Source: Bacteroidia bacterium (lineage in GTDB: Bacteria > Bacteroidota > Bacteroidia > AKYH767-A > OLB10). From it: a stretch of DNA of 38,622 bases. The translations under genes and the position numbers were made by a program. Location of the stretch: positions 1-38,622 of the forward strand of contig JAEUTF010000005.1 in the NCBI GenBank assembly GCA_016788185.1, written 5' to 3'. This document shows positions 25,599 through 34,474 of the stretch, in pieces. The stretch's first letter is position 1. Each line of letters begins with the position of its first letter. The notes under the pieces were generated by a model, which had not been told where the DNA came from, did no database searches, and saw only the letters and a list, made by a program, of their open reading frames with translations.

Positions 25599-27161
25599 TC
25601 AGATGAGCTGGAGGAGCTGCCTTTGCAGGCTCACCCGGGCATGCACCAGGTCGGCCAGGCGATCGATGGCCACGCGTTCCTGCTGCATGCTATCGCGGTC
25701 GCGGAGGGTCACCATGTGGTCTTCCAAAGTCTGGTGATCGATGGTGAGGCAGATCGGAGTGCCGATGGCGTCCATCCTGCGGTAACGCTTTCCGATGGAA
25801 TCTTTCTCCTCGTAGAGGCACAGGTGATCCAGTTTGAGGCGGTCCATGATTTCACGGGCCTTCTCGGGCAAGCCATCCTTCTTCACCAGGGGGAGCACAG
25901 CGACTTTGTAAGGTGCCAGGAAGGGGGGTATGCGCAAGACCACGCGTGTGCTGCCGTCTTCCAGTTGCTCCTCCGTATAAGCCTGCGAAAGGGTCGCCAG
26001 GAAAAGACGGTCGAGACCGATCGATGTTTCAACCACGTAAGGGATATAATTCGCGTTTTCCTCCGGATCAAAATACTGCTGCTTTTTGCCGCTGTAGTGC
26101 TCGTGGTTGCGCAAATCGAAATCGGTGCGGGAATGAATGCCCTCGAGTTCCTTGAAGCCGAAAGGAAATTCAAATTCAATGTCGCAGGCCGCGTTGGCAT
26201 AGTGTGCCAGCTTGATGTGATCGTGAAAACGGTACTTGCTCTGGGGAAATCCCAGGCTGTGGTGCCAGGCGATGCGGGTGGTCTTCCATTTCTCGTACCA
26301 CTCCAGCTCGGTGCCCGGTTTTACGAAGAACTGCATCTCCATCTGCTCGAATTCACGCATGCGGAAAATAAACTGCCGCGCCACAATTTCATTCCGGAAA
26401 GCCTTGCCGGTTTGGGCGATGCCGAAAGGAATTTTCATCCGGCCGGTTTTCTGCACGTTGAGGAAATTCACGAAGATGCCCTGCGCTGTTTCCGGCCGCA
26501 GGTAGATGGTGCTGGACTCTTCGCTCAGCGATCCGAGCTGGGTACTGAACATCAGGTTGAACTGCCGTACATCGGTCCAGTTGCGCGTTCCGCTGACCGC
26601 GCAGGTGATCTCCAGGTCCAGGATGATCTGTTTCACTTCGGCGAGATCATTCGCCTCGAGTGCGTTTTTAAAGCGGATATTGATTTCATCGATCTTCTTC
26701 TGATTCTCCAGCACACGCGCATTGGTGGCGCGGAACATGGCTTCATCAAAATTCTCAAAGCGCGCAGCGGCTTTCTCCACCTCCTTGTTGATTTTGGCTT
26801 CGATCTTCGCCACATGCTCTTCAATGAGCACATCGGCGCGGTAGCGCTTCTTCGAATCCTTGTTGTCAATCAGCGGATCGTTAAAGGCATCCACGTGTCC
26901 GGAAGCCTTCCAGGTGGTGGGATGCATGAAGATGGCGGCATCGATGCCTACAATGTTTTCATTCAGCTGCACCATCGCCTTCCACCAGTAGTCGCGCAGG
27001 TTTTTCTTCAGCTCGGCACCCATCTGTCCATAATCGTACACCGCACTGAGTCCGTCGTAAATCTCGGAGGATTGAAAAATAAATCCGTACTCCTTGCAAT
27101 GACTGATGATGTTCCGGAAGAGCTCTTCGCCGCTTAATTTCCTGGTGATGACTGTTGACAT
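25599..27161 (-). CDS. glyS: Glycyl-tRNA synthetase, homodimeric type
   Basis: Charges tRNA-Gly; class II synthetase of the single-chain (alpha2) type found in eukaryotes, archaea and many bacteria, not the E. coli alpha2beta2 enzyme. 520 aa from ATG 27161. Class II motifs are visible: ETAQGIFVNFLNV, motif 2 GKAFRNEIVARQFIFRMREF with EQMEMQFF, and motif 3 VVETSIGLDRLFLATL. The C-terminal anticodon-binding domain starts at PPFLAPYKVAVLPLV. The frame is open 29 codons further upstream, but that region contains a perfect -7 element ending 5 nt before ATG 27161. It is divergent from the cysteine desulfurase gene, sharing a 76-bp intergenic promoter region. Confidence 0.96.
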   Translation of the reverse strand: MSTVITRKLSGEELFRNIISHCKEYGFIFQSSEIYDGLSAVYDYGQMGAELKKNLRDYWWKAMVQLNENIVGIDAAIFMHPTTWKASGHVDAFNDPLIDNKDSKKRYRADVLIEEHVAKIEAKINKEVEKAAARFENFDEAMFRATNARVLENQKKIDEINIRFKNALEANDLAEVKQIILDLEITCAVSGTRNWTDVRQFNLMFSTQLGSLSEESSTIYLRPETAQGIFVNFLNVQKTGRMKIPFGIAQTGKAFRNEIVARQFIFRMREFEQMEMQFFVKPGTELEWYEKWKTTRIAWHHSLGFPQSKYRFHDHIKLAHYANAACDIEFEFPFGFKELEGIHSRTDFDLRNHEHYSGKKQQYFDPEENANYIPYVVETSIGLDRLFLATLSQAYTEEQLEDGSTRVVLRIPPFLAPYKVAVLPLVKKDGLPEKAREIMDRLKLDHLCLYEEKDSIGKRYRRMDAIGTPICLTIDHQTLEDHMVTLRDRDSMQQERVAIDRLADLVHARVSLQRQLLQLI

Positions 27162-27166
27162 GGGCG

Positions 27167-27174
27167 CAAAAATA
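27167..27174 (-). promoter_or_regulatory. Bacteroidota -7 element abutting glyS
   Basis: TATTTTTG on the minus strand, 5 nt before ATG 27161. Confidence 0.65.
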
Positions 27175-27223
27175 GTGCATTTCCCGGCTTTTGGCGACAG
27201 GTAGAAGCTAAAGACGGTTCCAT

Positions 27224-27231
27224 TACTTTTG
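27224..27231 (+). promoter_or_regulatory. Bacteroidota -7 element abutting the cysteine desulfurase gene
   Basis: TACTTTTG, 6 nt before ATG 27238. It is back to back with the glyS element, 49 bp apart. Confidence 0.65.
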
Positions 27232-27237
27232 CAAGGC

Positions 27238-28398
27238 ATGCAAACCATCTACCTCGATTACAACAGCACCACACCGGTCGACCCGCTGGTGCTGGAAACC
27301 ATGCTGCCCTTTTTCACCGAGAAATTCGGGAACGCCGCCAGCAGGACGCACCGCTACGGCTGGACGGCTGAAGCGGTGGTGGAAAAGGCACGCGGACAAG
27401 TGGCCGGGATGATCGGCGCGGAACCCGCGGAAATAATTTTCACCTCGGGCGCTACCGAGTCGCTGAACCTGGCCCTACGGGGCGCAATGGAAGCCTACCG
27501 CAGCAAGGGCAGGCACCTGGTCGTTTGTGCCGCCGAACACAAGGCCGTGCTGGACACGGCCCGGGATCTTGCATTCAGCGGAGTGGAAACGAGTGTGTTG
27601 GGGGTTGACCACGAAGGAATCATCGACCTGCAGGAACTTGAAAAGCTCATCCGGGAAGACACCGTGCTGGTGGCGGTGATGCAGGCCAACAACGAAACCG
27701 GCGTGATTCAGGATGCGGAAGCCATCGGTCGTTTGTGTCGTGAACGGGGTACCCTCTTCCTCAGCGACAGCACCCAGGCCGCCGGAAAAATAAGGGTGGA
27801 CGTACAGGAACAGCGCATGGACCTCTGCAGTTTATCGGCGCATAAACTGTACGGACCCAAAGGGGTGGGTGCTCTCTACGTGCGCAGAAAAAATCCAAGG
27901 GTGAAGCTGCTGGCTGAAATCAGCGGCGGGGGGCACGAACAGGGGCTCCGCTCCGGAACGCTCAACGTGCCGGGCATTGTGGGTTTCGGGGAAGCCTGCC
28001 AACTGGCGGCCGAACGGCTCTGGGAGTATGGCACACACACCTCGCGCTGGCGGACCTTTTTGGAACAGCAGCTCACCGTAGAAAGAAAACACGGGTTCAT
28101 CAACGGCAGCATCCGGTCAAGACTGCCCAACACCAGCAACCTGTGTTTCCCGGGAATGCGGAGCGAACACCTCATCAAAGCCCTCCCCGAAATCGCGATG
28201 AGCATGGGCTCCGCATGTACCTCAGCCCTCCCGCAGCCCAGCCACGTTTTGCAGTCGATGGGACGCAAGGATGACGAAATTTTTTCAAGCGTACGCATCA
28301 GCATCGGCAAAGACACCACCGAAGCGGAGATCAGGGAAGCTATTTTACGTATAGGCATGGAGTTAGATAAAGCCGGCCTTACCCCGCCGGCCGTCTGA
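27238..28398 (+). CDS. Cysteine desulfurase, NifS/IscS family
   Basis: PLP-dependent enzyme that removes sulfur from cysteine as an enzyme-bound persulfide, for Fe-S clusters or thio-modified tRNA; 386 aa, the normal length for the family. It starts IYLDYNSTTPVDP. The PLP lysine is K203 in LSAHKLYGPKG. The persulfide cysteine is C327 in SMGSACTSALPQPSHVL. ITSGATESLN-type and NNETGVIQ motifs are present. ATG 27238, 6 nt after a -7 element, is preferred over the in-frame ATG 9 bp upstream, which lies against that element. No iscU, sufE or other partner gene is adjacent, so it could serve Fe-S assembly or tRNA thiolation (IscS-like or MnmA partner). I leave the symbol blank for that reason. Confidence 0.92.
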   Translation: MQTIYLDYNSTTPVDPLVLETMLPFFTEKFGNAASRTHRYGWTAEAVVEKARGQVAGMIGAEPAEIIFTSGATESLNLALRGAMEAYRSKGRHLVVCAAEHKAVLDTARDLAFSGVETSVLGVDHEGIIDLQELEKLIREDTVLVAVMQANNETGVIQDAEAIGRLCRERGTLFLSDSTQAAGKIRVDVQEQRMDLCSLSAHKLYGPKGVGALYVRRKNPRVKLLAEISGGGHEQGLRSGTLNVPGIVGFGEACQLAAERLWEYGTHTSRWRTFLEQQLTVERKHGFINGSIRSRLPNTSNLCFPGMRSEHLIKALPEIAMSMGSACTSALPQPSHVLQSMGRKDDEIFSSVRISIGKDTTEAEIREAILRIGMELDKAGLTPPAV

Positions 28399-28538
28399 GA
28401 CGCGGTACGGAGGGTGTATGGAAAGAGGTGGCAGGAAATGCCTGAAAAACGGAGGGTGGGCGGCCTGAACGGCCACTTTTTGTTCATAATTCCGCGGTAC
28501 GGTTGATAATTTTCCGGGCATGGCATGTCCGGGCTTTG

Positions 28539-28546
28539 TACCTTTG
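28539..28546 (+). promoter_or_regulatory. Bacteroidota -7 element for the hemerythrin-like gene
   Basis: TACCTTTG is a full match to TAnnTTTG, 26 nt before ATG 28573. The open frame extends upstream across it, so the downstream ATG is the likely start. Confidence 0.6.
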
Positions 28547-28572
28547 TTCATCCCAGGGGTTTCGTGAAAAAA

Positions 28573-29271
28573 ATGTATCCGATCAATTACACCGGACAAA
28601 TTCTGCAGCGCTATGCGCTTCCCTCCACCTATTCGGTGATGAAGGACCAGCGCGGCTTCAACGATCTGGTCTACGAACTGGCGCAGGCGTTTGAATGGCC
28701 CTGGCATTTCAATGAAAAGGCCTTCATGCATTTTCCGGCTGAACTGATCACCGATTACATCCGCCGGACCCATCGCCTGTACCTGTTCCGGAAACTGCCG
28801 GAAATCGAGCAAAGCATCGGCTTGCTGCTGCAGGACTATACCGACGATCACCCCATCCTTTCGATACTTCGTGATTTTTATACGAGCTACAAGGTGGAGC
28901 TGAGTCTGCACATTTGTGAAGAGGAACAGCACCTGCTGCCTTATGTTGATTTCCTGGTGGAAACGCAGCAGAAAGGGCTCGACCCATACCGTTTCCTCCT
29001 GCAGCGTAAGCGCTATTCGCTCGCTGAATTTGAGCAGGATCACCACGATGATCACGAAAAGAGCCTGGAAGAAATCCGCGAAACCATTTTACTCCATGAA
29101 CCGCCGGTCACGAATGCCACGCCCTACCGCATCCTGTTGCGACAGCTGGAGAATTTTGAAAGGGATTTAACGGTTCACGGACTGATAGAAGACCGTGTTT
29201 TACTCCCCAGGATGAAAATGCTGGAAGAAAAGCTGCAGCGGGATTTCGAGCAGATCGTAAAAAACAATTAG
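28573..29271 (+). CDS. Hemerythrin-like di-iron protein (YtfE/ScdA-related)
   Basis: 232-aa soluble helical protein that probably carries a non-heme di-iron centre. The ligand pattern matches the hemerythrin/RIC (repair of iron centres) group: a histidine in IRRTHRLYLFRKLPEI, an H-x3-E in LHICEEEQHLLP, a histidine cluster DHHDDHEKSLEEI and a second H-x3-E in VHGLIEDRVLLP. An N-terminal segment with FNDLVYELAQAF...FNEKAF precedes the four-helix bundle. YtfE-type proteins act in repair of Fe-S clusters or nitric-oxide detoxification; this role is inferred from family. It lies downstream of the cysteine desulfurase gene on the same strand but has its own promoter and a 174-bp gap. It is convergent with nrdB. 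Confidence 0.82.
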   Translation: MYPINYTGQILQRYALPSTYSVMKDQRGFNDLVYELAQAFEWPWHFNEKAFMHFPAELITDYIRRTHRLYLFRKLPEIEQSIGLLLQDYTDDHPILSILRDFYTSYKVELSLHICEEEQHLLPYVDFLVETQQKGLDPYRFLLQRKRYSLAEFEQDHHDDHEKSLEEIRETILLHEPPVTNATPYRILLRQLENFERDLTVHGLIEDRVLLPRMKMLEEKLQRDFEQIVKNN

Positions 29272-29390
29272 TGTTTCCTTCCGGATTATTTTCCTGATCC
29301 GTTCTCCCCTCTCCGGTAACATCCGGAGCAGATGCGCTGCTGCCTTCCGGCGATCTTACCGGAACAACGGTAGCCGGCTACACATCAGAA

Positions 29391-29428
29391 AGCGCTGAAA
29401 AAAGCCGCGAACGACCTCCTTCAGCGCT
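29391..29428. terminator. Possible bidirectional terminator between the hemerythrin-like gene and nrdB
   Basis: A perfect 9-bp inverted repeat (AGCGCTGAA with TTCAGCGCT) has a 20-nt loop in the 180-bp convergent gap. The loop is long and the flanking T-runs are short, so this is tentative. Confidence 0.35.
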
Positions 29429-29451
29429 TCCGCATGCTCGTCAGAAAACGA

Positions 29452-30432
29452 TTAAAAGTCTTCGTTGAATTTCAGCTCCTGGTCGGCCCGGTCAACACCC
29501 ACGCCCGCTTTTTTGTATTCCGACACACGCTTCTCAAAGAAATTGGTTTTCCCTTCCAGCGAAATGGTCTCCATGAAGTCGAAGGGATTTTCGCTGTTGT
29601 ACACTTTCGGATAGCCGAGGGAGTTAAGCAGCCGGTCGGCCACAAACTCGATGTACTGGCACATCATTTTCGAATTCATGCCGATGAGGTTCACGGGGAG
29701 GGCATCGGTTACGAATTCCTGTTCAATACGAACGGCATCGGTGATGATGGCATACACTTCCTCCTGGGTAAGTTTGTGCTTCAGCATGCCGTAGAGCAGG
29801 CAGGCGAAATCGCAGTGCAGACCTTCGTCGCGTGAGATGAATTCGTTGGACGTGGCCAGGCCCGGCATCAGACCGCGTTTCTTCAGCCAGAAGATGGAGC
29901 AGAAAGAACCGCTGAAGAAGATCCCCTCCACGGCGGCGAAAGCTACCAGGCGGTGAACAAAAGAGCCGTTGTCGATGTAACGCAGAGCCCACTCCGCCTT
30001 TTTCTTCACGCAGGGAACCGTTTCCATCGCATTGAACAAACGATGTTTTTCGGCAGGATCTTTCACGTAGGTATCAATCAGCAGGGAATACATCTCGGAG
30101 TGGATGTTCTCGATCATGATCTGAAAACCGTAGAAGCAACGTGCCTCGGGGAGTTGCACCGCATTCATCATGTTCACGGCCAGGTTTTCATTCACGATGC
30201 CATCGCTGGCCGCAAAAAACGCGAGCACATGAGTGATGAAGTGACGTTCTCCGTCATTCAGGCGCTCCCAGTCTTTCAGATCAACGGAAAGATCCACTTC
30301 TTCTGCCGTCCAGAAGCTGTTTTCAGCCTGTTTATACATGCTCCAGATCTTGTCGTATTTAATCGGGAAGAGCACGAAACGGTCTTTGTTTTCCTGCAGA
30401 AGAATTTCATCGTTGACGTAATGGTTTGCCAT
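29452..30432 (-). CDS. nrdB: Class Ia ribonucleotide reductase, beta subunit
   Basis: Small subunit of aerobic ribonucleotide reductase, housing the di-iron centre and tyrosyl radical used to make deoxyribonucleotides. 326 aa. All metal ligands are present by alignment to class Ia enzymes: D77 (AASDGI), E108 and H111 (ENIHSE), E169 (AAVEGI), E203 and H206 (DEGLHCD). The radical tyrosine is Y115 (HSEMYS). The sequence is strikingly like eukaryotic R2 ([43 protein letters not shown]), and the tail ends in a NrdA-docking peptide, KFNEDF. The partner nrdA is not adjacent on either side. No full TAnnTTTG is seen upstream; a 9-bp direct repeat there may be regulatory. Confidence 0.96.
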   Translation of the reverse strand: MANHYVNDEILLQENKDRFVLFPIKYDKIWSMYKQAENSFWTAEEVDLSVDLKDWERLNDGERHFITHVLAFFAASDGIVNENLAVNMMNAVQLPEARCFYGFQIMIENIHSEMYSLLIDTYVKDPAEKHRLFNAMETVPCVKKKAEWALRYIDNGSFVHRLVAFAAVEGIFFSGSFCSIFWLKKRGLMPGLATSNEFISRDEGLHCDFACLLYGMLKHKLTQEEVYAIITDAVRIEQEFVTDALPVNLIGMNSKMMCQYIEFVADRLLNSLGYPKVYNSENPFDFMETISLEGKTNFFEKRVSEYKKAGVGVDRADQELKFNEDF

Positions 30433-30538
30433 GAATGTTGAGTGTAAGGTATGATAAGAGGAGTGAAATCAGAACCAAAGTTCCTGCAGTACAAAAGAAG
30501 TTAAAACAGCCGCAACAGACAAAATTCACAGGGTCTTC

Positions 30539-30568
30539 TTTTGAACAGAATGCGATGTGTTTTGAACA
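30539..30568. repeat. TTTTGAACA direct repeat upstream of nrdB
   Basis: TTTTGAACA at 30539-30547 and again at 30560-30568, same orientation, offset by exactly 21 bp (about two helical turns), 107-136 bp upstream of the nrdB start. Confidence 0.6.
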
Positions 30569-30724
30569 TCGACACAGGTCTGTACCGGGATGATTGCAAT
30601 CAGGCGCGGGCCACCGCGGTTTCATCAGAAAAAAACAGCGCTTCTGAGGTGAAAACCACCGGGATTATCCACCGGACCGAAACCGGACACGGGTGATCCC
30701 TGATGCCTGGTTCGCCGACCTGAA

Positions 30725-30759
30725 AAACAAAACCCCGGCACCAGAACGTACCGGGGTTT
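30725..30759 (-). terminator. Rho-independent terminator of rpoD
   Basis: On the minus strand AAACCCCGG pairs with CCGGGGTTT around a 12-nt loop, followed by a T-rich run (TTTTGTTTTT). The stem begins 17 bp after the rpoD stop codon. Confidence 0.9.
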
Positions 30760-30776
30760 CTATGTGTAGTGAAAGA

Positions 30777-31640
30777 TTATCCCAGATAGGCTTTCAGCAA
30801 TTTGTTTCTTGAGTTCTGGCGCAGTGTTTTGATGGCTTTCTCTTTGATCTGACGAACGCGCTCGCTGGTGAGGTCGAATTTCTCGCCGATCTCTTCCAGG
30901 GAGAGTCCGTGCTGGATACCAATGCCGTAGAACATCTTCACCACATCCTGTTCGCGCTCACTGAGGGTGGCGAGCGAACGGTTAATCTCTTTCTGCAGCG
31001 ATTCGTTGATGAGGGCGGAGTCGGCACCGGGGCTGTCACCGTTTTCCAATACATCCAGCAAGGTGGAATCTTCACCCTGAACCAGGGGAGCATCCATGGA
31101 AACGTGTTTGCCCGGCATTTTCATGGTATTGGCCACCTTATCCATGGGCAGGTCGAGCACGGCGCTCAACTCTTCCGGGCTGGGTTCGCGCTCATATTTC
31201 TGTTCCAGTTCAGAGAAGGCTTTCTTTACTTTGTTGGCGGCACCCAACTGATTGAGCGGCAGCCGCACTATGCGTGCCTGCTCCGCCAAGGCCTGCATGA
31301 TGCTCTGACGAATCCACCAAACGGCATAGGATATAAACTTAAATCCCCGGGTTTCATCAAATTTCTTGGCGGCCTTGATCAGTCCAAGATTTCCTTCGTT
31401 GATCAGATCGGGAAGGCTAAGGCCTTGGGTCTGATATTGTTTTGCCACTGAAACCACGAAGCGCAGGTTGGCGCGAACGAGTTTTTCGAGGGCTTTCTGA
31501 TCGCCCTGGCGAATGCGGCGGGCTAATTCTACTTCTTCTTGTGCGGTGATGAGTTCTTCTTTACCAATTTCCTGCAGATACTTCTCAAAAGAGGCGCTTT
31601 CGCGATTGGTGATGGATTTCGTGATCTTTAGTTGACGCAT
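30777..31640 (-). CDS. rpoD: Housekeeping RNA polymerase sigma factor (RpoD/SigA)
   Basis: Primary sigma factor, 287 aa, the compact Bacteroidota type with no region 1.1. Region 1.2 is [19 protein letters not shown]; region 2 runs from [17 protein letters not shown] through [18 protein letters not shown] to [19 protein letters not shown], which includes the -10/-7 reading helix; region 3 is around [13 protein letters not shown]; and region 4 is [14 protein letters not shown]...[20 protein letters not shown], with the helix-turn-helix for the -33 element. This factor would recognise the TAnnTTTG/TTTG promoters seen across the window. It is monocistronic, with its own terminator. I could not identify its promoter with confidence. 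Confidence 0.96.
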   Translation of the reverse strand: MRQLKITKSITNRESASFEKYLQEIGKEELITAQEEVELARRIRQGDQKALEKLVRANLRFVVSVAKQYQTQGLSLPDLINEGNLGLIKAAKKFDETRGFKFISYAVWWIRQSIMQALAEQARIVRLPLNQLGAANKVKKAFSELEQKYEREPSPEELSAVLDLPMDKVANTMKMPGKHVSMDAPLVQGEDSTLLDVLENGDSPGADSALINESLQKEINRSLATLSEREQDVVKMFYGIGIQHGLSLEEIGEKFDLTSERVRQIKEKAIKTLRQNSRNKLLKAYLG

Positions 31641-31961
31641 ATCTTACTGTTTATTAGTTCTTTACACACGAAAAGCATCCGGGGGATTGTCTTTCAAACA
31701 GGTGCGCAAGTTACGCATTAAAACGTGCTTGTCAACACCTTTTTTTAACCTGAATTTAATTTACCAACGGTGCGCTGTTCAATTCCCCTGATTCAGAGGT
31801 TTTTCAAACGAAAAATATCCGGCAATATTTTAGCAGGAGTAAAAAACAGGGCCCTACACCTTATATATAATACACCCGGTACTGTTGATAAACCTCCCTC
31901 TGCTTCATCTGCCATGGACCTGTTGAATAGTAAATTAGACCTCTGATAATGTACCATAGTC
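31641..31961. other. 321-bp divergent gap between rpoD and the 79-aa gene
   Basis: AT-rich upstream region of two divergent genes. It contains a perfect 7-bp inverted repeat (AAAATAT, 6-nt loop, ATATTTT at 31812-31831) and a TTATATATAATA stretch near 31860. I see no full TAnnTTTG element and no coding frame. Confidence 0.55.
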
Positions 31962-32201
31962 ATGAAAATCAACAGGAATCAGCAGAAAGAATTGAAGAAA
32001 ATCGACCACTGCCTGCAACAGGTGGAAGAACTCAGCGAACAATTCAACCTGGACCTGGAAGACATCACCTTCATGACCAGTTTCCCTGATATTTCCCTGC
32101 AACTAAAAAAGGAAGTTTTTTCCCGAAACAAAAGCCGTCAGGAAGTTTTTGAAATCTCCCGCCGCGAAGCCGAAAGGAAGAGTGCGAAAATGATCCGCTG
32201 A
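31962..32201 (+). CDS. Small charged helical protein, unknown function (79 aa)
   Basis: 79-aa hypothetical protein, rich in K, E, Q and R, predicted to be mostly helical (KELKKIDHCLQQVEELSEQF and a basic C-terminal helix ISRREAERKSAKMIR). Codon use and the strong third-position pattern look like those of neighbouring genes, which is my reason to call it real. No family recognised; no signal peptide or membrane segment. It lies 74 bp before the sensor kinase gene on the same strand, so it may belong to the signalling cluster, but this is unproven. Confidence 0.65.
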   Translation: MKINRNQQKELKKIDHCLQQVEELSEQFNLDLEDITFMTSFPDISLQLKKEVFSRNKSRQEVFEISRREAERKSAKMIR

Positions 32202-32275
32202 ATTCCGGTCGTTCCTATTCACCCTGCTCCGTTAATTTTCCTTATTTTTTGGCTCTCAAAAATCCATCGTCCCTG

Positions 32276-34474
32276 ATGAAGAGGGCTTTAGCATTGTTCA
32301 CCCGGCATCCCCGTAAAAAATCCCTGCGCATTCGTCTGCTCATTTTCATCCTGTTTCTTATTTCGGTACATCAACAAGCCGGGGCACAGGAGGGCGACTT
32401 CTATGAATACCTGGGCACCTCCACATCGGTCAACGATTTCCTGAAACCACAGTTCAGCCGGCGTCCCCTTCCCTTCGCGGGCAATGAAGCGATCAACAAA
32501 AAACGTTTGCAGCAGGCGGTAGCCGAACGCCACGACAGGGGCATCGTCCAGGCCGCCGGCCATCTCGGGCTGATCTATCTGAAAAAAGAAGATCCGGCCA
32601 CCGCGCTGAAGTATTTCAGCCAATCGCTGGAATCGGCGCAAAAGCTGAAAGACGACAAAGCGGCGGGCGTAGCGCACATACAATGCGGACTGGCCCGGCA
32701 GCTTTTGGGTGATTTTTCGGCTGCGCTCAACAGTTATGAGCAGGCGACCCTGCTGGTCTCCGTTCAGAACCTTCCCAAAGTCAGCGCTTACCTCCTGGCC
32801 CAGAAAGGACAATGCTATCTTTCCCTTCGTGAATTTCCAAAGGCGGAAGAATCCTTTTTGCGTGCCGCAAAAGCCTATGCGAGCCTGCAACTGAACCTGC
32901 AAACCGCAGCCTGTTACAACAGCGCCGGGGAAGTGCAGCTGCGGCAGAACGATTACAAGCGCGCCCTGGAGAGTTTTAACGCGGGCATAAATGTGATTGC
33001 TCCCGGCAAAGAAAACAGCCTGCTTGCCATCTTGTACCGCAACATGGGACTCACCGAGTTCAAGCGGGGCAAATTTGAAGAGGCCATCAACTATTTCCGA
33101 AAAAGCCTGAGCTTCGACCAGCAGCTGCTGGTTCACAAACTGGTGAAGGATGCCTACATGCAGCTGTTTACCCTGTACAGTTTCAGCAACAATTTCGCGA
33201 AGGCAGACTATTACCACGAAAAGTACCGTTCACTGAAAGACTCCCTGGCTACCGCGGTGAAGAAAGCGCCGGGCAACAAAGCGCAACTGAAATCGGAACT
33301 GGAGGAGAAGCTGCGGGTAATCGAACTGCTGCAAAAGCAAAGCCAGGAACAGGCCCTGGCCACCAATGCCCGCCAGCTGGAGCTGAGCCAGATGATCACC
33401 AAGGCGGACATCGAGCTCCACCAGAAGGACCAGGCTCTGGAAGCGAAGACTGCAGAAGTGGAGCAGCTCACCAGGGAAAAAGCCATCCGGGAACGCGACC
33501 TCGCCAGACAGGAATTGCTGATCAGTAATCAGAAAAATTTCCGTAACTTGCTGATCGCGGTATCGGCCGTAGCGTTGCTGCTCGTGTTGCTGCTGTATAA
33601 CCGCTATGCCTTAAAGAAAAAATCCAATCAGAAATTGCAGGATTCAAACCGGGAACTGGAAGATACGCTGAAGCAGTTGCGGGCTACACAGGATCAACTG
33701 ATTCAGAGTGAAAAGATGGCGTCGCTGGGCCAGCTCACCGCCGGCATTGCCCATGAAATTCAAAACCCGCTCAACTTTGTCAATAATTTTTCGGAAGGAG
33801 CCCAGGATGTACTGGACGAATTTCTGGAGGCCAGGAGCGAGGAGGAAAGATCGGAACTGGCCAAAGAACTTCGGGAAAGCCTGAAGAAAATCAACCAGCA
33901 CGGACGGCGCGCCGAACGCATTGTAAAAAGCATGCTTCAGCACAGCCGGCAGGGCAACGGCGAAATGGAACTGAGCGACCTGAACCAGTTGCTGCACGAA
34001 TCCATCCACCTGGCCTACCACGGCATGCGCGCCACGCACAAGGATTTTCAATGCTCCCTCGAGGAGGATCTGCAGGCCGATATCCCCAGGCTGTCGCTCA
34101 TCCCGCAGGACATCAACCGGGTGTTCCTGAACATCGCCAACAATGCCTTTTATGCCCTGAGTGAAAAAGCCAGGAAAAACCCGGGGAGCAGAAGCATTTT
34201 CAGAGTCAGCTCCAAAGTCCGGGACGGACAGGTGGAAGTGCGCCTCAGAGATAACGGTCCGGGTATACCGAAAAAGGTTTCCGAACAGATCTTTCAGCCT
34301 TTCTTCACCACCAAACCCACCGGACATGGGACGGGTCTGGGTCTCAGCATGAGTTACGACATTATCACGAAAGTACACCAGGGAAAAATCGAACTGCAGA
34401 GTGCGGAAAATGAATTCACCGAATTCATCATTACCCTGCCCCTCGCTGTAAATCAAAATGCCAATGAAGCTTAG
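32276..34474 (+). CDS. TPR-containing membrane sensor histidine kinase
   Basis: 732-aa membrane sensor kinase from ATG 32276. An N-terminal signal or membrane segment (LRIRLLIFILFLISVHQQAGAQ) leads to a periplasmic sensor of about six tetratricopeptide repeats (roughly residues 75-310, e.g. AAGHLGLIYLKKEDPATALK, AAYNSAGEVQLRQNDYKRA-type units). A coiled coil (about 335-420) and a second membrane helix (about 425-445, LLIAVSAVALLLVLLLY) follow. The kinase core has the phosphorylated H493 in IAHEIQNPLNFVNNFSE, an N box NIANNAFYAL, and DNGPGIP...FFTTKPTGHGTGLGLSMS for ATP binding. A TTG start at 32249 is possible but gives no better signal. Its 3' end overlaps the next gene, so the two are translationally linked. 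This TPR-kinase layout is common in Bacteroidota; the stimulus is unknown. Confidence 0.9.
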   Translation: MKRALALFTRHPRKKSLRIRLLIFILFLISVHQQAGAQEGDFYEYLGTSTSVNDFLKPQFSRRPLPFAGNEAINKKRLQQAVAERHDRGIVQAAGHLGLIYLKKEDPATALKYFSQSLESAQKLKDDKAAGVAHIQCGLARQLLGDFSAALNSYEQATLLVSVQNLPKVSAYLLAQKGQCYLSLREFPKAEESFLRAAKAYASLQLNLQTAACYNSAGEVQLRQNDYKRALESFNAGINVIAPGKENSLLAILYRNMGLTEFKRGKFEEAINYFRKSLSFDQQLLVHKLVKDAYMQLFTLYSFSNNFAKADYYHEKYRSLKDSLATAVKKAPGNKAQLKSELEEKLRVIELLQKQSQEQALATNARQLELSQMITKADIELHQKDQALEAKTAEVEQLTREKAIRERDLARQELLISNQKNFRNLLIAVSAVALLLVLLLYNRYALKKKSNQKLQDSNRELEDTLKQLRATQDQLIQSEKMASLGQLTAGIAHEIQNPLNFVNNFSEGAQDVLDEFLEARSEEERSELAKELRESLKKINQHGRRAERIVKSMLQHSRQGNGEMELSDLNQLLHESIHLAYHGMRATHKDFQCSLEEDLQADIPRLSLIPQDINRVFLNIANNAFYALSEKARKNPGSRSIFRVSSKVRDGQVEVRLRDNGPGIPKKVSEQIFQPFFTTKPTGHGTGLGLSMSYDIITKVHQGKIELQSAENEFTEFIITLPLAVNQNANEA

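Larger units (their letters stand above)
30433..30776. other. 344-bp gap: rpoD terminator and nrdB upstream region
   Basis: It holds the rpoD terminator at its right end and the nrdB leader at its left. A TTTTGAACA direct repeat is noted separately. No credible gene is seen; a short cysteine-containing frame overlapping the nrdB start is rejected. I see no clear NrdR box. Confidence 0.6.

Noticed and set aside
25623-27137. 504-codon open frame on the plus strand, antisense to glyS
   Set aside because: It lies entirely within glyS, whose class II motifs are unambiguous.
30407-30625. 72-codon frame upstream of nrdB with several cysteines and a hydrophobic stretch
   Set aside because: It overlaps the nrdB start out of frame, has no promoter or coding-like codon pattern, and resembles no known small protein.
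30433-30776. NrdR box or riboswitch controlling nrdB
   Set aside because: I could not find a pair of palindromic NrdR-like boxes or a recognisable riboswitch fold; only an unassigned direct repeat and an imperfect hairpin are present.
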